DNA from: CAZCCV01 sp964497515
GTDB lineage: Bacteria > Armatimonadota > UBA5829 > DTLH01
Length of the DNA stretch: 27,444 nt
Direction of reading: 5' to 3'
Assembly (NCBI GenBank): GCA_964497515.1
Contig: CAZCCV010000032.1
Location: 1 to 27,444, forward strand
The notes under the pieces are model-generated. The model was not told the DNA's origin and did not search any database. It saw nothing but the letters and a program-made list of their open reading frames with translations. Positions 13,560 to 22,080 of this stretch are shown in pieces (within the stretch, counting starts at the first letter, position 1; each line of letters starts with the position of its first letter). Made by a program: the position numbers and the translations under genes.

Positions 13560-16500
13560 ATGCCGAAACGCACAGACATAAAGAGAGTTATGGTTATCGG
13601 TTCTGGACCGATTGTCATCGGACAGGCGGCGGAGTTTGACTACGCAGGCACTCAGGCGTGTACGGCGCTTCGTGAAGAAGGCATCGAAGTAGTTCTTCTG
13701 AACTCCAACCCAGCTACGATTATGACGGACACTGAAACTGCAGATATGGTCTACATTGAACCGCTGAATGTGGAGTTTGCGGCAAAAATCATCGAAAAGG
13801 AACGCCCCGACGGACTGCTGCCAACACTCGGCGGACAGACCGGGCTGAATCTCGCTGCACAATTGGCAGCTCAAGGCATTTTAGGAAAATTCAATGTCGA
13901 ACTCCTCGGAACACCGCTTGCAGCCATCCAGAAGGCTGAGGACAGAGAGCTTTTCCGCAAGCTTATGCGAAACATCGGCGAACCTGTTCCTGAAAGCTGG
14001 ATAGTGGAGAAGGTCGAGCAATTGGAGGAAATAATCTCGGAGGAGCCTCCATTTCCGCTTATTGTTCGCCCTGCATATACACTCGGCGGCACTGGAGGCG
14101 GCATAGCGCACAACCCTGATGAGTTAAGAGAGATCGGAGCCAGGGGGCTTAAGCTATCGATGCGCAGCCAGGTTATGATCGAACGCTCGCTGATTGGATG
14201 GAAAGAGATCGAATACGAAGTAATGCGGGATGGTGCAGATAACTGCATAGCCATCTGCAATATGGAGAACTTCGACCCGATGGGAGTGCATACAGGCGAC
14301 TCAATAGTGGTTGCTCCGACACAGACACTGTCGGACACTGAGTGCCAGATGCTCCGTTCGGCATCACTTAGGATCATCCGATCGCTAGATATTCAAGGCG
14401 GGTGCAACGTTCAGTTGGCGCTGAACCCGCAGAGTTACGAATACTATGTGATTGAAGTGAACCCGAGAGTTAGCAGGTCTTCGGCGCTTGCATCGAAAGC
14501 CACAGGTTATCCGATTGCACGCGTCGCTGCAAAAATCGCTGTAGGAATGACACTCGACGAAATACCAAACGTTATTACTAAAACGACTCAGGCTTGTTTC
14601 GAGCCGGCGCTGGACTACGTTGTAGTCAAGATCCCACGATGGCCGTTCGACAAATTCTCTCAGGCGGATAGAACAATCGGCACTCAGATGAAAGCCACCG
14701 GCGAAGTGATGTCGATAGACCGAACCTTCGAAGCCGCTCTGATGAAGGCTGTGCGCTCCCTTGAGATCGGATGCTACTCGTTACGCGCCAAGACCTCACA
14801 ACTGCTAACGGATATGGAGATCGAAGATGGACTGAGATCTCCCAGCGACGAACGACTGTTTGTTATCGCAGAAGCCTTCCGCAGGGGTATGATGGTGGAT
14901 GAGGTAGCGGATCTCTCGGGTATCGATCCCTGGTTCTTGCGAAAGATCAAGGAGATAATCGATCTCGAGCGTAGGCTCAGAGATTCAGCGGAAAGTATAA
15001 AGGCAATCGGTGCGGGACAATCGGATGCCGATGCCATCGAACTCTTGCGCTTGGCCAAACAGCTCAGGTTCCCAGATAAATTGATAAGCGACCTGACAGG
15101 TATCGGTGACCGGCATTTGCGCTGGCTGGCCAGAAAGCTGCACCTCAAACCGACTTACAAAATGGTAGATACCTGTGCGGCTGAGTTTGAAGCCGTAACA
15201 CCCTACTTCTACTCGTGCGTGGAGAGTGAAGATGAAGCCTCCGATGCGGCTGAGCCTTCCACAATACGTAAAGCGATAGTAATAGGCGCTGGACCTATAA
15301 GAATAGGCCAGGGTATTGAGTTCGATTATTGCAGTGTACATTGCGTTGGGGCGCTGCGAGAAGCAGGATATCAGTCGATTATTATCAACAACAACCCCGA
15401 GACAGTATCTACGGACTTTGACACCTCTGACAGGCTCTACTTTGAGCCGCTTACTGCTGAGGATGTGTTAAACATCATCGACGAAGAGCGGCCGGACGGA
15501 GTGATTGTGCAGTTCGGCGGACAGACGGCGATTAACCTGGCCGGCCCGCTGCATCAAGCGGGAGTTCCGATATTTGGCTCGAGCTATGAATCGATTGCTC
15601 TTGCTGAAGACCGGGATAAGTTCGAGAGAATCCTTCGAGAACTAAATATCCCCAAACCTGCGGGACGAGCTGTGACAACGGTGGAAGATGCCGTTCAGGT
15701 GGCGGAGGAGATAGGATACCCGGTGCTGGTCAGACCTAGCTGGGTGCTCGGCGGCCGCGCGATGGAAATCGTCTATAACCGACTGGAGCTGCTTACATAC
15801 ATGCAGTATGCGGTGGATGTCTCTCCGGAAGCTCCGATTCTGGTAGACAAATACGTGGTAGGCAAGGAAGTTGAAGTGGACGTTATCTCCGACGGCGTGG
15901 ACTGTCTGATTCCTGGAATTATGGAACACATCGAGCGCGCAGGAGTTCACTCCGGAGACTCTATGGCTGTTTGCCCGCCGCAGACGCTTTCGGATGATGT
16001 TATCGACCAGATCGTTCGCCATTCTGTAGCACTCGCTGGCGCTCTCGACGTAAAGGGTATGATGAACATCCAATACGTGGTCGAAGACGAAGTGGTTCAA
16101 GTGATTGAAGTGAACCCACGAGCAAGCCGAACAGTGCCGTACCTATCTAAGATCACCGGTGTTCCTATGATTAAAGTGGCCACAAACGTCATTCTTGGTC
16201 AGAGTCTGGTATCTCAAGGATATGGCGTGGGGCTGTATCAGAAGAAAGGGAGTCTGGCGGTTAAGGCTCCTGTCTTCTCGTTCCAGAAACTGACCGAAGT
16301 GGACATCTCTTTAGGTCCTGAGATGAAATCTACCGGAGAGATTATGGGCATCGACACCGACTATTCGAGAGCTCTATACAAAGCAATGGTCGCTGCCGGA
16401 GTCGATGTTCCGGCACACGGAAAGATGATTGCGACTGTAGCGGATCAGGACAAAGACGAGGCGCTGTCGATAATCAAAGGGTTTGCTGATCTCGGGTTCA

Positions 16501-16862
16501 AGATATATGCTACAGGAGGAACTGCAGCATTCCTGTCGTCGAACGGCATTGCAAACACACAAGTCAACAAAATCAGTGATGCCGCTTCCCCAAACCTATT
16601 GGAGCTTATTAGATCTGGTGAAGTCGATTTGCTGGTCAACACAATGTCGAAGGACAAGCGAATCGAGATGGAAGCAGCAGTCATCAGGAAGGCCAGTGTC
16701 CAGCACGGTGTGCCGTGTCTGACGTCTCTTGATACCGCGAGAGCACTGCTTGCTGCGCTTTCGTGCAGGCGTGATGGTGAGCGGTTTGAGTGCTTGACGA
16801 TCGACAGATACTTGGCGAATACAGACAAACCAGACGACCTTGTTAGTGCCGAACTCACGTGA
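13560..16862 (+). CDS. carB: Carbamoyl-phosphate synthase large chain
   Basis: Makes carbamoyl phosphate from bicarbonate, ammonia and two ATP. The 1100 residues contain two homologous ATP-grasp halves. The first opens VMVIGSGPIVIGQAAEFDYAG and carries PLIVRPAYTLGGTGGG and EVNPRVSRSSALASKATGYP. The second opens IVIGAGPIRIGQGIEFDYCS and carries PVLVRPSWVLGGRAMEIVYN and EVNPRASRTVPYLSK. An oligomerisation region lies between them. The C-terminal MGS-type allosteric domain (about 935-1090) contains KIYATGGTAAFL and LTSLDTARALL. It is about 30 residues longer than E. coli CarB, mainly near the middle and C-terminus. ATG 13560 follows AGGAG. Its synthetase halves look complete, which matters given the altered CarA. 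Confidence 0.97.
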   Translation: MPKRTDIKRVMVIGSGPIVIGQAAEFDYAGTQACTALREEGIEVVLLNSNPATIMTDTETADMVYIEPLNVEFAAKIIEKERPDGLLPTLGGQTGLNLAAQLAAQGILGKFNVELLGTPLAAIQKAEDRELFRKLMRNIGEPVPESWIVEKVEQLEEIISEEPPFPLIVRPAYTLGGTGGGIAHNPDELREIGARGLKLSMRSQVMIERSLIGWKEIEYEVMRDGADNCIAICNMENFDPMGVHTGDSIVVAPTQTLSDTECQMLRSASLRIIRSLDIQGGCNVQLALNPQSYEYYVIEVNPRVSRSSALASKATGYPIARVAAKIAVGMTLDEIPNVITKTTQACFEPALDYVVVKIPRWPFDKFSQADRTIGTQMKATGEVMSIDRTFEAALMKAVRSLEIGCYSLRAKTSQLLTDMEIEDGLRSPSDERLFVIAEAFRRGMMVDEVADLSGIDPWFLRKIKEIIDLERRLRDSAESIKAIGAGQSDADAIELLRLAKQLRFPDKLISDLTGIGDRHLRWLARKLHLKPTYKMVDTCAAEFEAVTPYFYSCVESEDEASDAAEPSTIRKAIVIGAGPIRIGQGIEFDYCSVHCVGALREAGYQSIIINNNPETVSTDFDTSDRLYFEPLTAEDVLNIIDEERPDGVIVQFGGQTAINLAGPLHQAGVPIFGSSYESIALAEDRDKFERILRELNIPKPAGRAVTTVEDAVQVAEEIGYPVLVRPSWVLGGRAMEIVYNRLELLTYMQYAVDVSPEAPILVDKYVVGKEVEVDVISDGVDCLIPGIMEHIERAGVHSGDSMAVCPPQTLSDDVIDQIVRHSVALAGALDVKGMMNIQYVVEDEVVQVIEVNPRASRTVPYLSKITGVPMIKVATNVILGQSLVSQGYGVGLYQKKGSLAVKAPVFSFQKLTEVDISLGPEMKSTGEIMGIDTDYSRALYKAMVAAGVDVPAHGKMIATVADQDKDEALSIIKGFADLGFKIYATGGTAAFLSSNGIANTQVNKISDAASPNLLELIRSGEVDLLVNTMSKDKRIEMEAAVIRKASVQHGVPCLTSLDTARALLAALSCRRDGERFECLTIDRYLANTDKPDDLVSAELT

Positions 16863-16906
16863 TAGACTGAAACCAAACTTTCAGCACGGATGCTAGGAGA
16901 AGAGTT

Positions 16907-17317
16907 TTGCGAAAGAACCGTATGATTCTGTTGGTACTGATGCTGGGCTTTATTTTAACAGGAATTGAGACCCGGTATCTTCATCAGGTCGCTGTTCACA
17001 CGACAATGATAGCCTGGGTTCCCATACTTGTCTGCGCCGCTGGAGTATTTGCGTGTGTATTCGGTATGCTGCGAGGCCGGGAGATAAGAACCATGGCCAT
17101 AGCTATTTTCCTCTTGATTGCAGCTATCGGTGTGGGCGGTATATATATGCATACGGATTTCGATAAGGCTGCATTTGTCCGACTGTTCAACGTAGAAGAT
17201 GCGAACCTTCTGATGAAAGATGTCGCTGGGGATATAGTGCCGCCACCAATTGCTCCGGGGATTCTTACGGGACTTGGGGTGCTGGGAGCTCTCTCTATCT
17301 CCACAAAACGGTCGTAG
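16907..17317 (+). CDS. Small four-helix membrane protein inside the pyr operon
   Basis: I do not recognise this 136-residue protein. It has hydrophobic helices at about residues 6-20, 33-54, 61-80 and 112-130, short loops, and an Arg/Lys-rich N-terminus (MRKNR) that suggests a cytoplasmic N-terminus. It has no signal peptide cleavage site and no pyrimidine-related motif. The TTG start is chosen because GGAGA lies six bases upstream. It sits 44 bases after carB and 26 bases before pyrK on the same strand, so it must be transcribed with the pathway. UraA-type permeases are far larger, so it is not a known uracil transporter. Confidence 0.75.
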   Translation: MRKNRMILLVLMLGFILTGIETRYLHQVAVHTTMIAWVPILVCAAGVFACVFGMLRGREIRTMAIAIFLLIAAIGVGGIYMHTDFDKAAFVRLFNVEDANLLMKDVAGDIVPPPIAPGILTGLGVLGALSISTKRS

Positions 17318-17343
17318 GAGTACCGAACTCTGACGAAGATTGG

Positions 17344-18213
17344 ATGCTTATGGAAATGCTGGGCAAACGCGTCGTGGAAGACTGCGAGATAATCAAACAG
17401 ACAGAGATTGCTCCAACTGTGTTTAGAACAGTGCTCGCCAGCCCAACGATAGCGCAGGAGAGCAAACCTGGCCAGTTTGTGAATGTGCGAGTCTGTGGAT
17501 GCTATGACCCACTCTTAAGAAGGCCATTTTCTGTCCACGCGGTTAACCATAGGGATGGCTCATTTTCCCTGCTGTACGATGTCGTTGGACGCGGCACCAG
17601 GCTGCTAATGAATATGCGCGAGGGTGATAAGGTGAGCGTTGTCGGACCGCTGGGATCGTGGTTCGATGTTGGGGAGAACCCAAAGGCGGAGCACGTGTTA
17701 GTTGCAGGCGGTTGTGGTGCTGCTCCTATCCATTTCCTCTCCGACTGGCTATGCAGCAGGTTTGGGTGTGATAGAGTGACTGTTTTGGTCGGAGCAAAAG
17801 CAGAGGATGGCGTGCTCTGCTACGCGGAATTCGTTGCACACGGAGTTGCGGTAGAAGTCGCTACAGAAGATGGCTCATTTGGGTTCAAAGGCCTGGTGAC
17901 AGACCTCTTGAACAGTCGCCTGCAGTCCCCACGTGATAATGAAGTGCGCATATACTCGTGCGGACCGATGCCGATGCTGAGAGCTGTAGCGGATGTATGT
18001 GAAGCCCGAGGGATTGACTCGTGCCAATTGTCTCTTGAGCGCGCGATGGCGTGCGGAATCGGTGTATGCATGGGATGTGTCACAAAGACCCACAAGTGCT
18101 CGTGTGACAGTCAGGACAAGACAAACACGGGAGGCGATGACGACTCCTATTGGCAGTACAGCCGAACATGCACCGACGGGCCAGTCTACAATGCAAAGGA
18201 GCTCCTGTGGTGA
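17344..18213 (+). CDS. pyrK: Dihydroorotate dehydrogenase B electron-transfer subunit
   Basis: FAD and [2Fe-2S] subunit that carries electrons from PyrD to NAD+. The 289-residue protein (usual size about 250-265) has the flavin-binding RRPFSV near residue 60 and GRGTRLL. GGCGAAPIHFL follows near residue 124, and the iron-sulfur Cys at C237, C242, C245 and C276. The gap between the third and fourth Cys is 30 residues instead of about 12-15. The extra stretch contains C-S-C and an acidic GGDDDS segment. The ATG at 17344 has no strong ribosome binding site; later ATGs at 17350 and 17356 are possible. Its TGA overlaps the pyrD start. Confidence 0.93.
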   Translation: MLMEMLGKRVVEDCEIIKQTEIAPTVFRTVLASPTIAQESKPGQFVNVRVCGCYDPLLRRPFSVHAVNHRDGSFSLLYDVVGRGTRLLMNMREGDKVSVVGPLGSWFDVGENPKAEHVLVAGGCGAAPIHFLSDWLCSRFGCDRVTVLVGAKAEDGVLCYAEFVAHGVAVEVATEDGSFGFKGLVTDLLNSRLQSPRDNEVRIYSCGPMPMLRAVADVCEARGIDSCQLSLERAMACGIGVCMGCVTKTHKCSCDSQDKTNTGGDDDSYWQYSRTCTDGPVYNAKELLW

Positions 18214-19127
18214 TGAACCTGTCGGTAAAGATTGGTTCTATAACGATGAAAAACCCGGTGATGACCGCATCTGGGACGTTTGGCTCCGGAAAAGAGCTGT
18301 CGGACATCGTTGATCTCAGCAAACTGGGGGCAATAGTTGTAAAAGGAGTCTCACTTGAACCCTGGAGCGGCAACCCGTATCCGCGCACAGTCGAGACTGC
18401 ATCGGGAATGCTGAACTCCATTGGCCTGCAGAACGACGGTGTAGACAACTTCATAACCGAAAAGCTGCCGTTCCTTAGAGAGTTTGATACTCCTGTAATT
18501 GTAAATGTCGTCGGGCAAACCGTGGATGAGTACGCCGAAGTGGCCAGAAAGCTGGACTTCACTGAGGGTGTTCACGGGCTCGAAATCAATATTTCCTGCC
18601 CGAATGTGAAAGCCGGATGCCTGGCTTTCGGAAGCTCCCCCGAAGGCACTGCCGAAGTGGTCAGCGCTGTTAGAAAAGCCACGTCAAAAACCGTAATCAC
18701 CAAACTAACACCGAATGTGACGGATGTGGCAGCTCTCGCCAAAGCAGCCTGCAGCGCTGGAACAGACGCTATTTCGCTGATAAACACGCTGCAAGGCACA
18801 GCGATTGACCCTTGGACAAAGACTTTCAAATTGGCGAACATAGTCGGGGGACTCTCCGGACCCGCCATAAAGCCCGTTGCACTACGGATGGTATGGCAGG
18901 TTGCGCAGTCGGTAGATGTGCCAGTTATCGGAATGGGCGGCATTGTGAATGGTCTTGATGCGATTGAATTCCTTCTGGCTGGTGCTGACGCTGTCGCTAT
19001 CGGCACTGGGACATTTGTGAACCCAAAGGCCGTCGTCGATGTGGTCGAAGAAATCACTTCTTATATGGTGAAAATGGGCATCGAGGACATCAGCACGCTT
19101 GTAGGGAGCGTCCGAGAACTGCAGTGA
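18213..19127 (+). CDS. pyrD: Dihydroorotate dehydrogenase catalytic subunit, class 1B
   Basis: FMN enzyme that oxidises dihydroorotate to orotate and passes electrons to PyrK. The 304 residues form a TIM barrel starting LSVKIGSITMKNPVMTASGTFG. It contains NPYPRTVETASGMLNSIGLQN, the active-site NISCPN with the class 1 Cys, KLTPNVTD and the FMN-phosphate segment GMGGI/GADAVAIGT. The ATG at 18213 shares its first base with the pyrK stop (TGATG). GTG codons just upstream at 18207 and 18210 are alternative starts, being closer to AAGGAG. PyrK next door fixes the 1B assignment. Confidence 0.95.
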   Translation: MNLSVKIGSITMKNPVMTASGTFGSGKELSDIVDLSKLGAIVVKGVSLEPWSGNPYPRTVETASGMLNSIGLQNDGVDNFITEKLPFLREFDTPVIVNVVGQTVDEYAEVARKLDFTEGVHGLEINISCPNVKAGCLAFGSSPEGTAEVVSAVRKATSKTVITKLTPNVTDVAALAKAACSAGTDAISLINTLQGTAIDPWTKTFKLANIVGGLSGPAIKPVALRMVWQVAQSVDVPVIGMGGIVNGLDAIEFLLAGADAVAIGTGTFVNPKAVVDVVEEITSYMVKMGIEDISTLVGSVRELQ

Positions 19128-19159
19128 AGTTTGGGCAACTGAGGAAGGAGAAACCAGAC

Positions 19160-19885
19160 TTGAGTAAAGATAGAATCATTGTTGCGTTAGATGTCGATAC
19201 CGAACAGAAAGCCGTTGAAGTGGTTGGCAGTCTTTCGGGCGAGGTTGGTGCTTTCAAGGTGGGTCTGGAACTCTTCAACATAGCGGGCCCACGGATATTC
19301 GACGCACTAAAGGTGGCCGGTGCGAAGCGGTTGTTTTACGATGCTAAATTCCATGATATTCCAAACACGGTTGCTTCTTCTGTGCGTGCGGCAACGCGCA
19401 ATGGAGTCTGGATGCTAAACGTCCACGCTTCTGGTGGCAAGACTATGATGAAAGCCGCAGTCGAAGCCGCAAAAGAGCAATCTCAGGAATGCGGCATCGA
19501 ACCACCAAAAATGATTGCTGTTACCATATTGACCAGTATCGATGTAATGATGCTTTCTGAGGAGTTGCGTATTGCTTCCGGACTCGTCAGTCAGGTCGTG
19601 CATCTGGCAAGGATGGCTCAGTCTTCAGGGATGGATGGTGTTGTGGCATCTCCACAGGAAGTGAAACACATACGAGATGCCTGCGGCCCTGATCTGCTGA
19701 TAGTCACACCGGGAGTAAGGCCAACTGGCGCTGACGTTGGTGACCAAAAACGGATTATGACTCCCAAAGCTGCGATGGAGACTGGATCGAGCCACCTGGT
19801 AATTGGACGGCCGATAACAAGAGCAGAAGATCCGGTGGTGGCAGCAAGAGCGATAGCAGCTGAGATGGGTTCAGACTCTCCCTAG
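19160..19885 (+). CDS. pyrF: Orotidine 5'-phosphate decarboxylase
   Basis: Decarboxylates OMP to UMP, the final step. From the TTG at 19160 the protein has 241 residues, the standard size, with RIIVALDVDT at the N-terminus. It carries the catalytic FYDAKFHDIPNTV, VHASGG, VTPGVRPTG and the phosphate-binding IGRPITRAEDPV. GGAAGGAG lies nine bases before the TTG. A GTG at 19124 overlapping the pyrD stop would add a non-conserved 12-residue basic extension and is less likely. It is the last gene of the operon, and its stop TAG overlaps the stop of the converging gene. Confidence 0.95.
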   Translation: MSKDRIIVALDVDTEQKAVEVVGSLSGEVGAFKVGLELFNIAGPRIFDALKVAGAKRLFYDAKFHDIPNTVASSVRAATRNGVWMLNVHASGGKTMMKAAVEAAKEQSQECGIEPPKMIAVTILTSIDVMMLSEELRIASGLVSQVVHLARMAQSSGMDGVVASPQEVKHIRDACGPDLLIVTPGVRPTGADVGDQKRIMTPKAAMETGSSHLVIGRPITRAEDPVVAARAIAAEMGSDSP

Positions 19886-20289
19886 CTATGTTGCAGCTTT
19901 TCGGTGGTCACGCTGGATGCCATCCACGCGCCTACGACGTACATTCCCACAAAATCTCCAATTACAGAGATTTCGTATGCCAGACCTATGAACCCGACAA
20001 CAAATACAGGCAGAGATATAACGAGACTGGAGAGAAACGCACTAAATGAGCCGTCGTGCTTGGGTGTCACTCGGACAATAATGGCATATGAGACCAAGAA
20101 GATCACGACGTTAGCTACTGCTAGCCCAATAGCATAAACGATCGGCATGCCTGTCATTCTGACGTGCAGATAAGCAAAGATTATGCCCAGCAGACAACAG
20201 CCGATGATGCAAGGCACCACCCACCATATTTGCTGTTCTTCTATTGCGTGCTCTGCAGGCTTCGGTCGAACCTTATATTTCGCTGCCAC
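19882..20289 (-). CDS. Four-helix membrane protein of unknown function
   Basis: An unrecognised 135-residue protein with a charged N-terminal tail and four hydrophobic helices at about residues 21-42, 48-70, 82-101 and 106-125. No conserved ligand-binding residues are apparent. GTG is used as start because GGAGG stands eight bases upstream. It follows the AraD-like gene by 25 bases on the same strand and is probably co-transcribed with it. Its stop codon shares the palindrome CTAG with the pyrF stop, so transcripts from both sides run into each other. Confidence 0.72.
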   Translation of the reverse strand: MAAKYKVRPKPAEHAIEEQQIWWVVPCIIGCCLLGIIFAYLHVRMTGMPIVYAIGLAVANVVIFLVSYAIIVRVTPKHDGSFSAFLSSLVISLPVFVVGFIGLAYEISVIGDFVGMYVVGAWMASSVTTEKLQHS

Positions 20290-20314
20290 TCAGGCATCCT
20301 CCTCAGCTATTGCT

Positions 20315-20956
20315 CTACTGGCCGTATTTGTTTACGTAGCGCTGGTGTCCACGTACGATTTCGTCTTCTGGAATGGGAATGGGCTCTCCGAGCAGCATCG
20401 CAAGATGAACTGTCTTTGCCGCATCTTCTGTCATCACTGCGGCTTTGAGTGCTGCCTCCGGCGTCTGCCCTACCGTGAACACACCGTGATTCTGCAGCAG
20501 GATTGCCGGGCTGCTACCGATGTGCTCGACCACAACTCGGCCTATCTCTTCTTCCCCGATCTGGCAATAAGGCCCACAAGGAATTGGGCCTCCAAACTCG
20601 TCGGCAATCGCCGTTAGGACAGCTGGGATTGGTTTCGCGAGCGCCGCAAAACTCGTGGCGTAGTTGGAGTGTGTGTGTACGACGCCGCAGATATCTGGCA
20701 TATGGCGGTAGATATAAAGGTGTGTTGCGGTATCTACGGAAGGCTTTCTTGCACCTTCGATTACTGCTCCGTCCAAGTCCACTACTGCCATATCGTCTGG
20801 TTGCAGCAAATCGAATGACACACCGCTTGGCTTTATTACAACGTAGTTCGTCGCGGAGTCTCTAGCGGAGACATTACCGCTGGTCATTGTAACCAGACCA
20901 TTTCGAGGCAATTCTTTATTCAGTTCACATACGAGTTGTTTTAGATCTTCCAGCAT
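20315..20956 (-). CDS. AraD-like class II sugar-phosphate epimerase/aldolase
   Basis: A zinc-dependent protein of the class II aldolase / L-ribulose-5-phosphate 4-epimerase family, 213 residues. Visible features are TSGNVSARD (substrate phosphate loop, about residues 27-35) and KPSGVSFD. VVHTHSNYA carries two zinc His, and LLQNHGVFTVG the third. The C-terminus KYGQ is the one seen in Firmicutes-type AraD. It is closer to AraD than to FucA, but no arabinose genes are nearby, so the substrate is open. The ATG at 20954-20956 matches the family start; an upstream in-frame ATG (21038-21040) would add 28 unrelated residues. It lies 105 bases after the kinase gene. Confidence 0.88.
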   Translation of the reverse strand: MLEDLKQLVCELNKELPRNGLVTMTSGNVSARDSATNYVVIKPSGVSFDLLQPDDMAVVDLDGAVIEGARKPSVDTATHLYIYRHMPDICGVVHTHSNYATSFAALAKPIPAVLTAIADEFGGPIPCGPYCQIGEEEIGRVVVEHIGSSPAILLQNHGVFTVGQTPEAALKAAVMTEDAAKTVHLAMLLGEPIPIPEDEIVRGHQRYVNKYGQ

Positions 20957-21061
20957 TTCCAGCCGTCCCCCGCCATTATACGACAACCGAGCAGATCCGT
21001 GCAACGACGCAGCAAAATTGGGAGCCGACTCGGACTGCAATAGGTGTTGAAATCTTTCCGG

Positions 21062-22012
21062 CTAACCCAGACGAACCAGCGTCACCTGCGATTTCACAGC
21101 CTCGATGGATTCGAGGCTGCAGAACCCTGCTCCGTAAATCATTGCGTTGGCAGCTCCGGCAGCTGTACCGGCAACTAGCGCATCGGAAACATCGCATCCA
21201 CGAATCAACGCATCTACAAATGCTGCTACCAAGGAATCTCCGGAACCGACCGCACTTGCGAACTCAATCTCGGGAGGTACTGCCTGCCATATCGATGATC
21301 CGTCTACAACGAGTGCGCCCGATTTCCCCATCGAAACTACGACAAGGCTGATTCCTGAGGCTGCGAGTTTGCGTGCGCCTTCTATCAACTCCTCAACCGT
21401 GTACAATTCAGACCCCATATAGGCCGACAGTTCAACAGCATTTGGCTTTACCATAAACGGTTGGGCTTCGACACCTGCGCGGAAGTGTTCGCCGCTTGTA
21501 TCGAGCACCGTAACAACTCCGGCGGCCTTGGCACTAGTTATAGCGCGTGCATAGAAATCTGATGGCACTCCCGGAGGAGCACTGCCGGAGAACGCTATGT
21601 AAGATGCTAGAGGCAGCAGCGATTCGATCTTGCGGTGCATCGCATCGACCTCTTCAGCGTTAACCTCCGGGCCGTTTTCGTTGACTTCGGTCTGTGTGCG
21701 GTTCACTGGGTCGACAACTGCGATACAGATTCTGGATTCTCCTCGGGTGTGTACAAAGTCGTTTCGGATGTTTTCGCGGTTGAGGCTGTCCTGAATCAGC
21801 CCGCCATTATGTCCACCAATGAACCCTGAAGCGAGCGCAGGCTGTTTGAGGGTTGTGAGCACCCGGGCGACGTTTATCCCCTTGCCTCCGGCAACACTCC
21901 GCTCCGCCGACGGCCGATGGATACGGTCGAGCCCGAAATCGGAAACCGTATACGTTTTATCGACAGCGGCGTTTAGAGTTACCGTTATTACCAAGGATTG
22001 TTCTTTAGTCAC
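21062..22012 (-). CDS. 1-phosphofructokinase-type PfkB kinase
   Basis: A 316-residue ribokinase/PfkB-family kinase of the sugar-phosphate branch (FruK, LacC, PfkB). It carries TLNAAVDKTY at the N-terminus, the family signature AGGKGINVARVL (about residues 42-53), FSGSAPPGVP, and the C-terminal AVGSGDSLVAAF. That last segment holds the catalytic Asp with GSGD in place of the usual GAGD. It would phosphorylate fructose-1-phosphate, tagatose-6-phosphate or fructose-6-phosphate. Without a fructose PTS next to it I leave the substrate open. The GTG start has GGAG eight bases upstream. Together with the epimerase and membrane gene downstream it forms a likely three-gene operon. Confidence 0.88.
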   Translation of the reverse strand: MTKEQSLVITVTLNAAVDKTYTVSDFGLDRIHRPSAERSVAGGKGINVARVLTTLKQPALASGFIGGHNGGLIQDSLNRENIRNDFVHTRGESRICIAVVDPVNRTQTEVNENGPEVNAEEVDAMHRKIESLLPLASYIAFSGSAPPGVPSDFYARAITSAKAAGVVTVLDTSGEHFRAGVEAQPFMVKPNAVELSAYMGSELYTVEELIEGARKLAASGISLVVVSMGKSGALVVDGSSIWQAVPPEIEFASAVGSGDSLVAAFVDALIRGCDVSDALVAGTAAGAANAMIYGAGFCSLESIEAVKSQVTLVRLG

Positions 22013-22041
22013 TTAATACACTCCATAGTTCAGAAGCACTG

Positions 22042-22059
22042 AAAACACACAAAATGTGT
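22042..22059 (-). terminator. Weak terminator after the Tricorn-like gene
   Basis: On the minus strand ACACA and TGTGT (22055-22059 and 22047-22051) form a five-pair stem with a three-base loop followed by GTTTT. It is AT-rich and weak, but it is the only candidate in the 68 bases between the protease gene and the kinase gene. Confidence 0.4.
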
Positions 22060-22080
22060 CATCAGCCTTACCGTATCATC

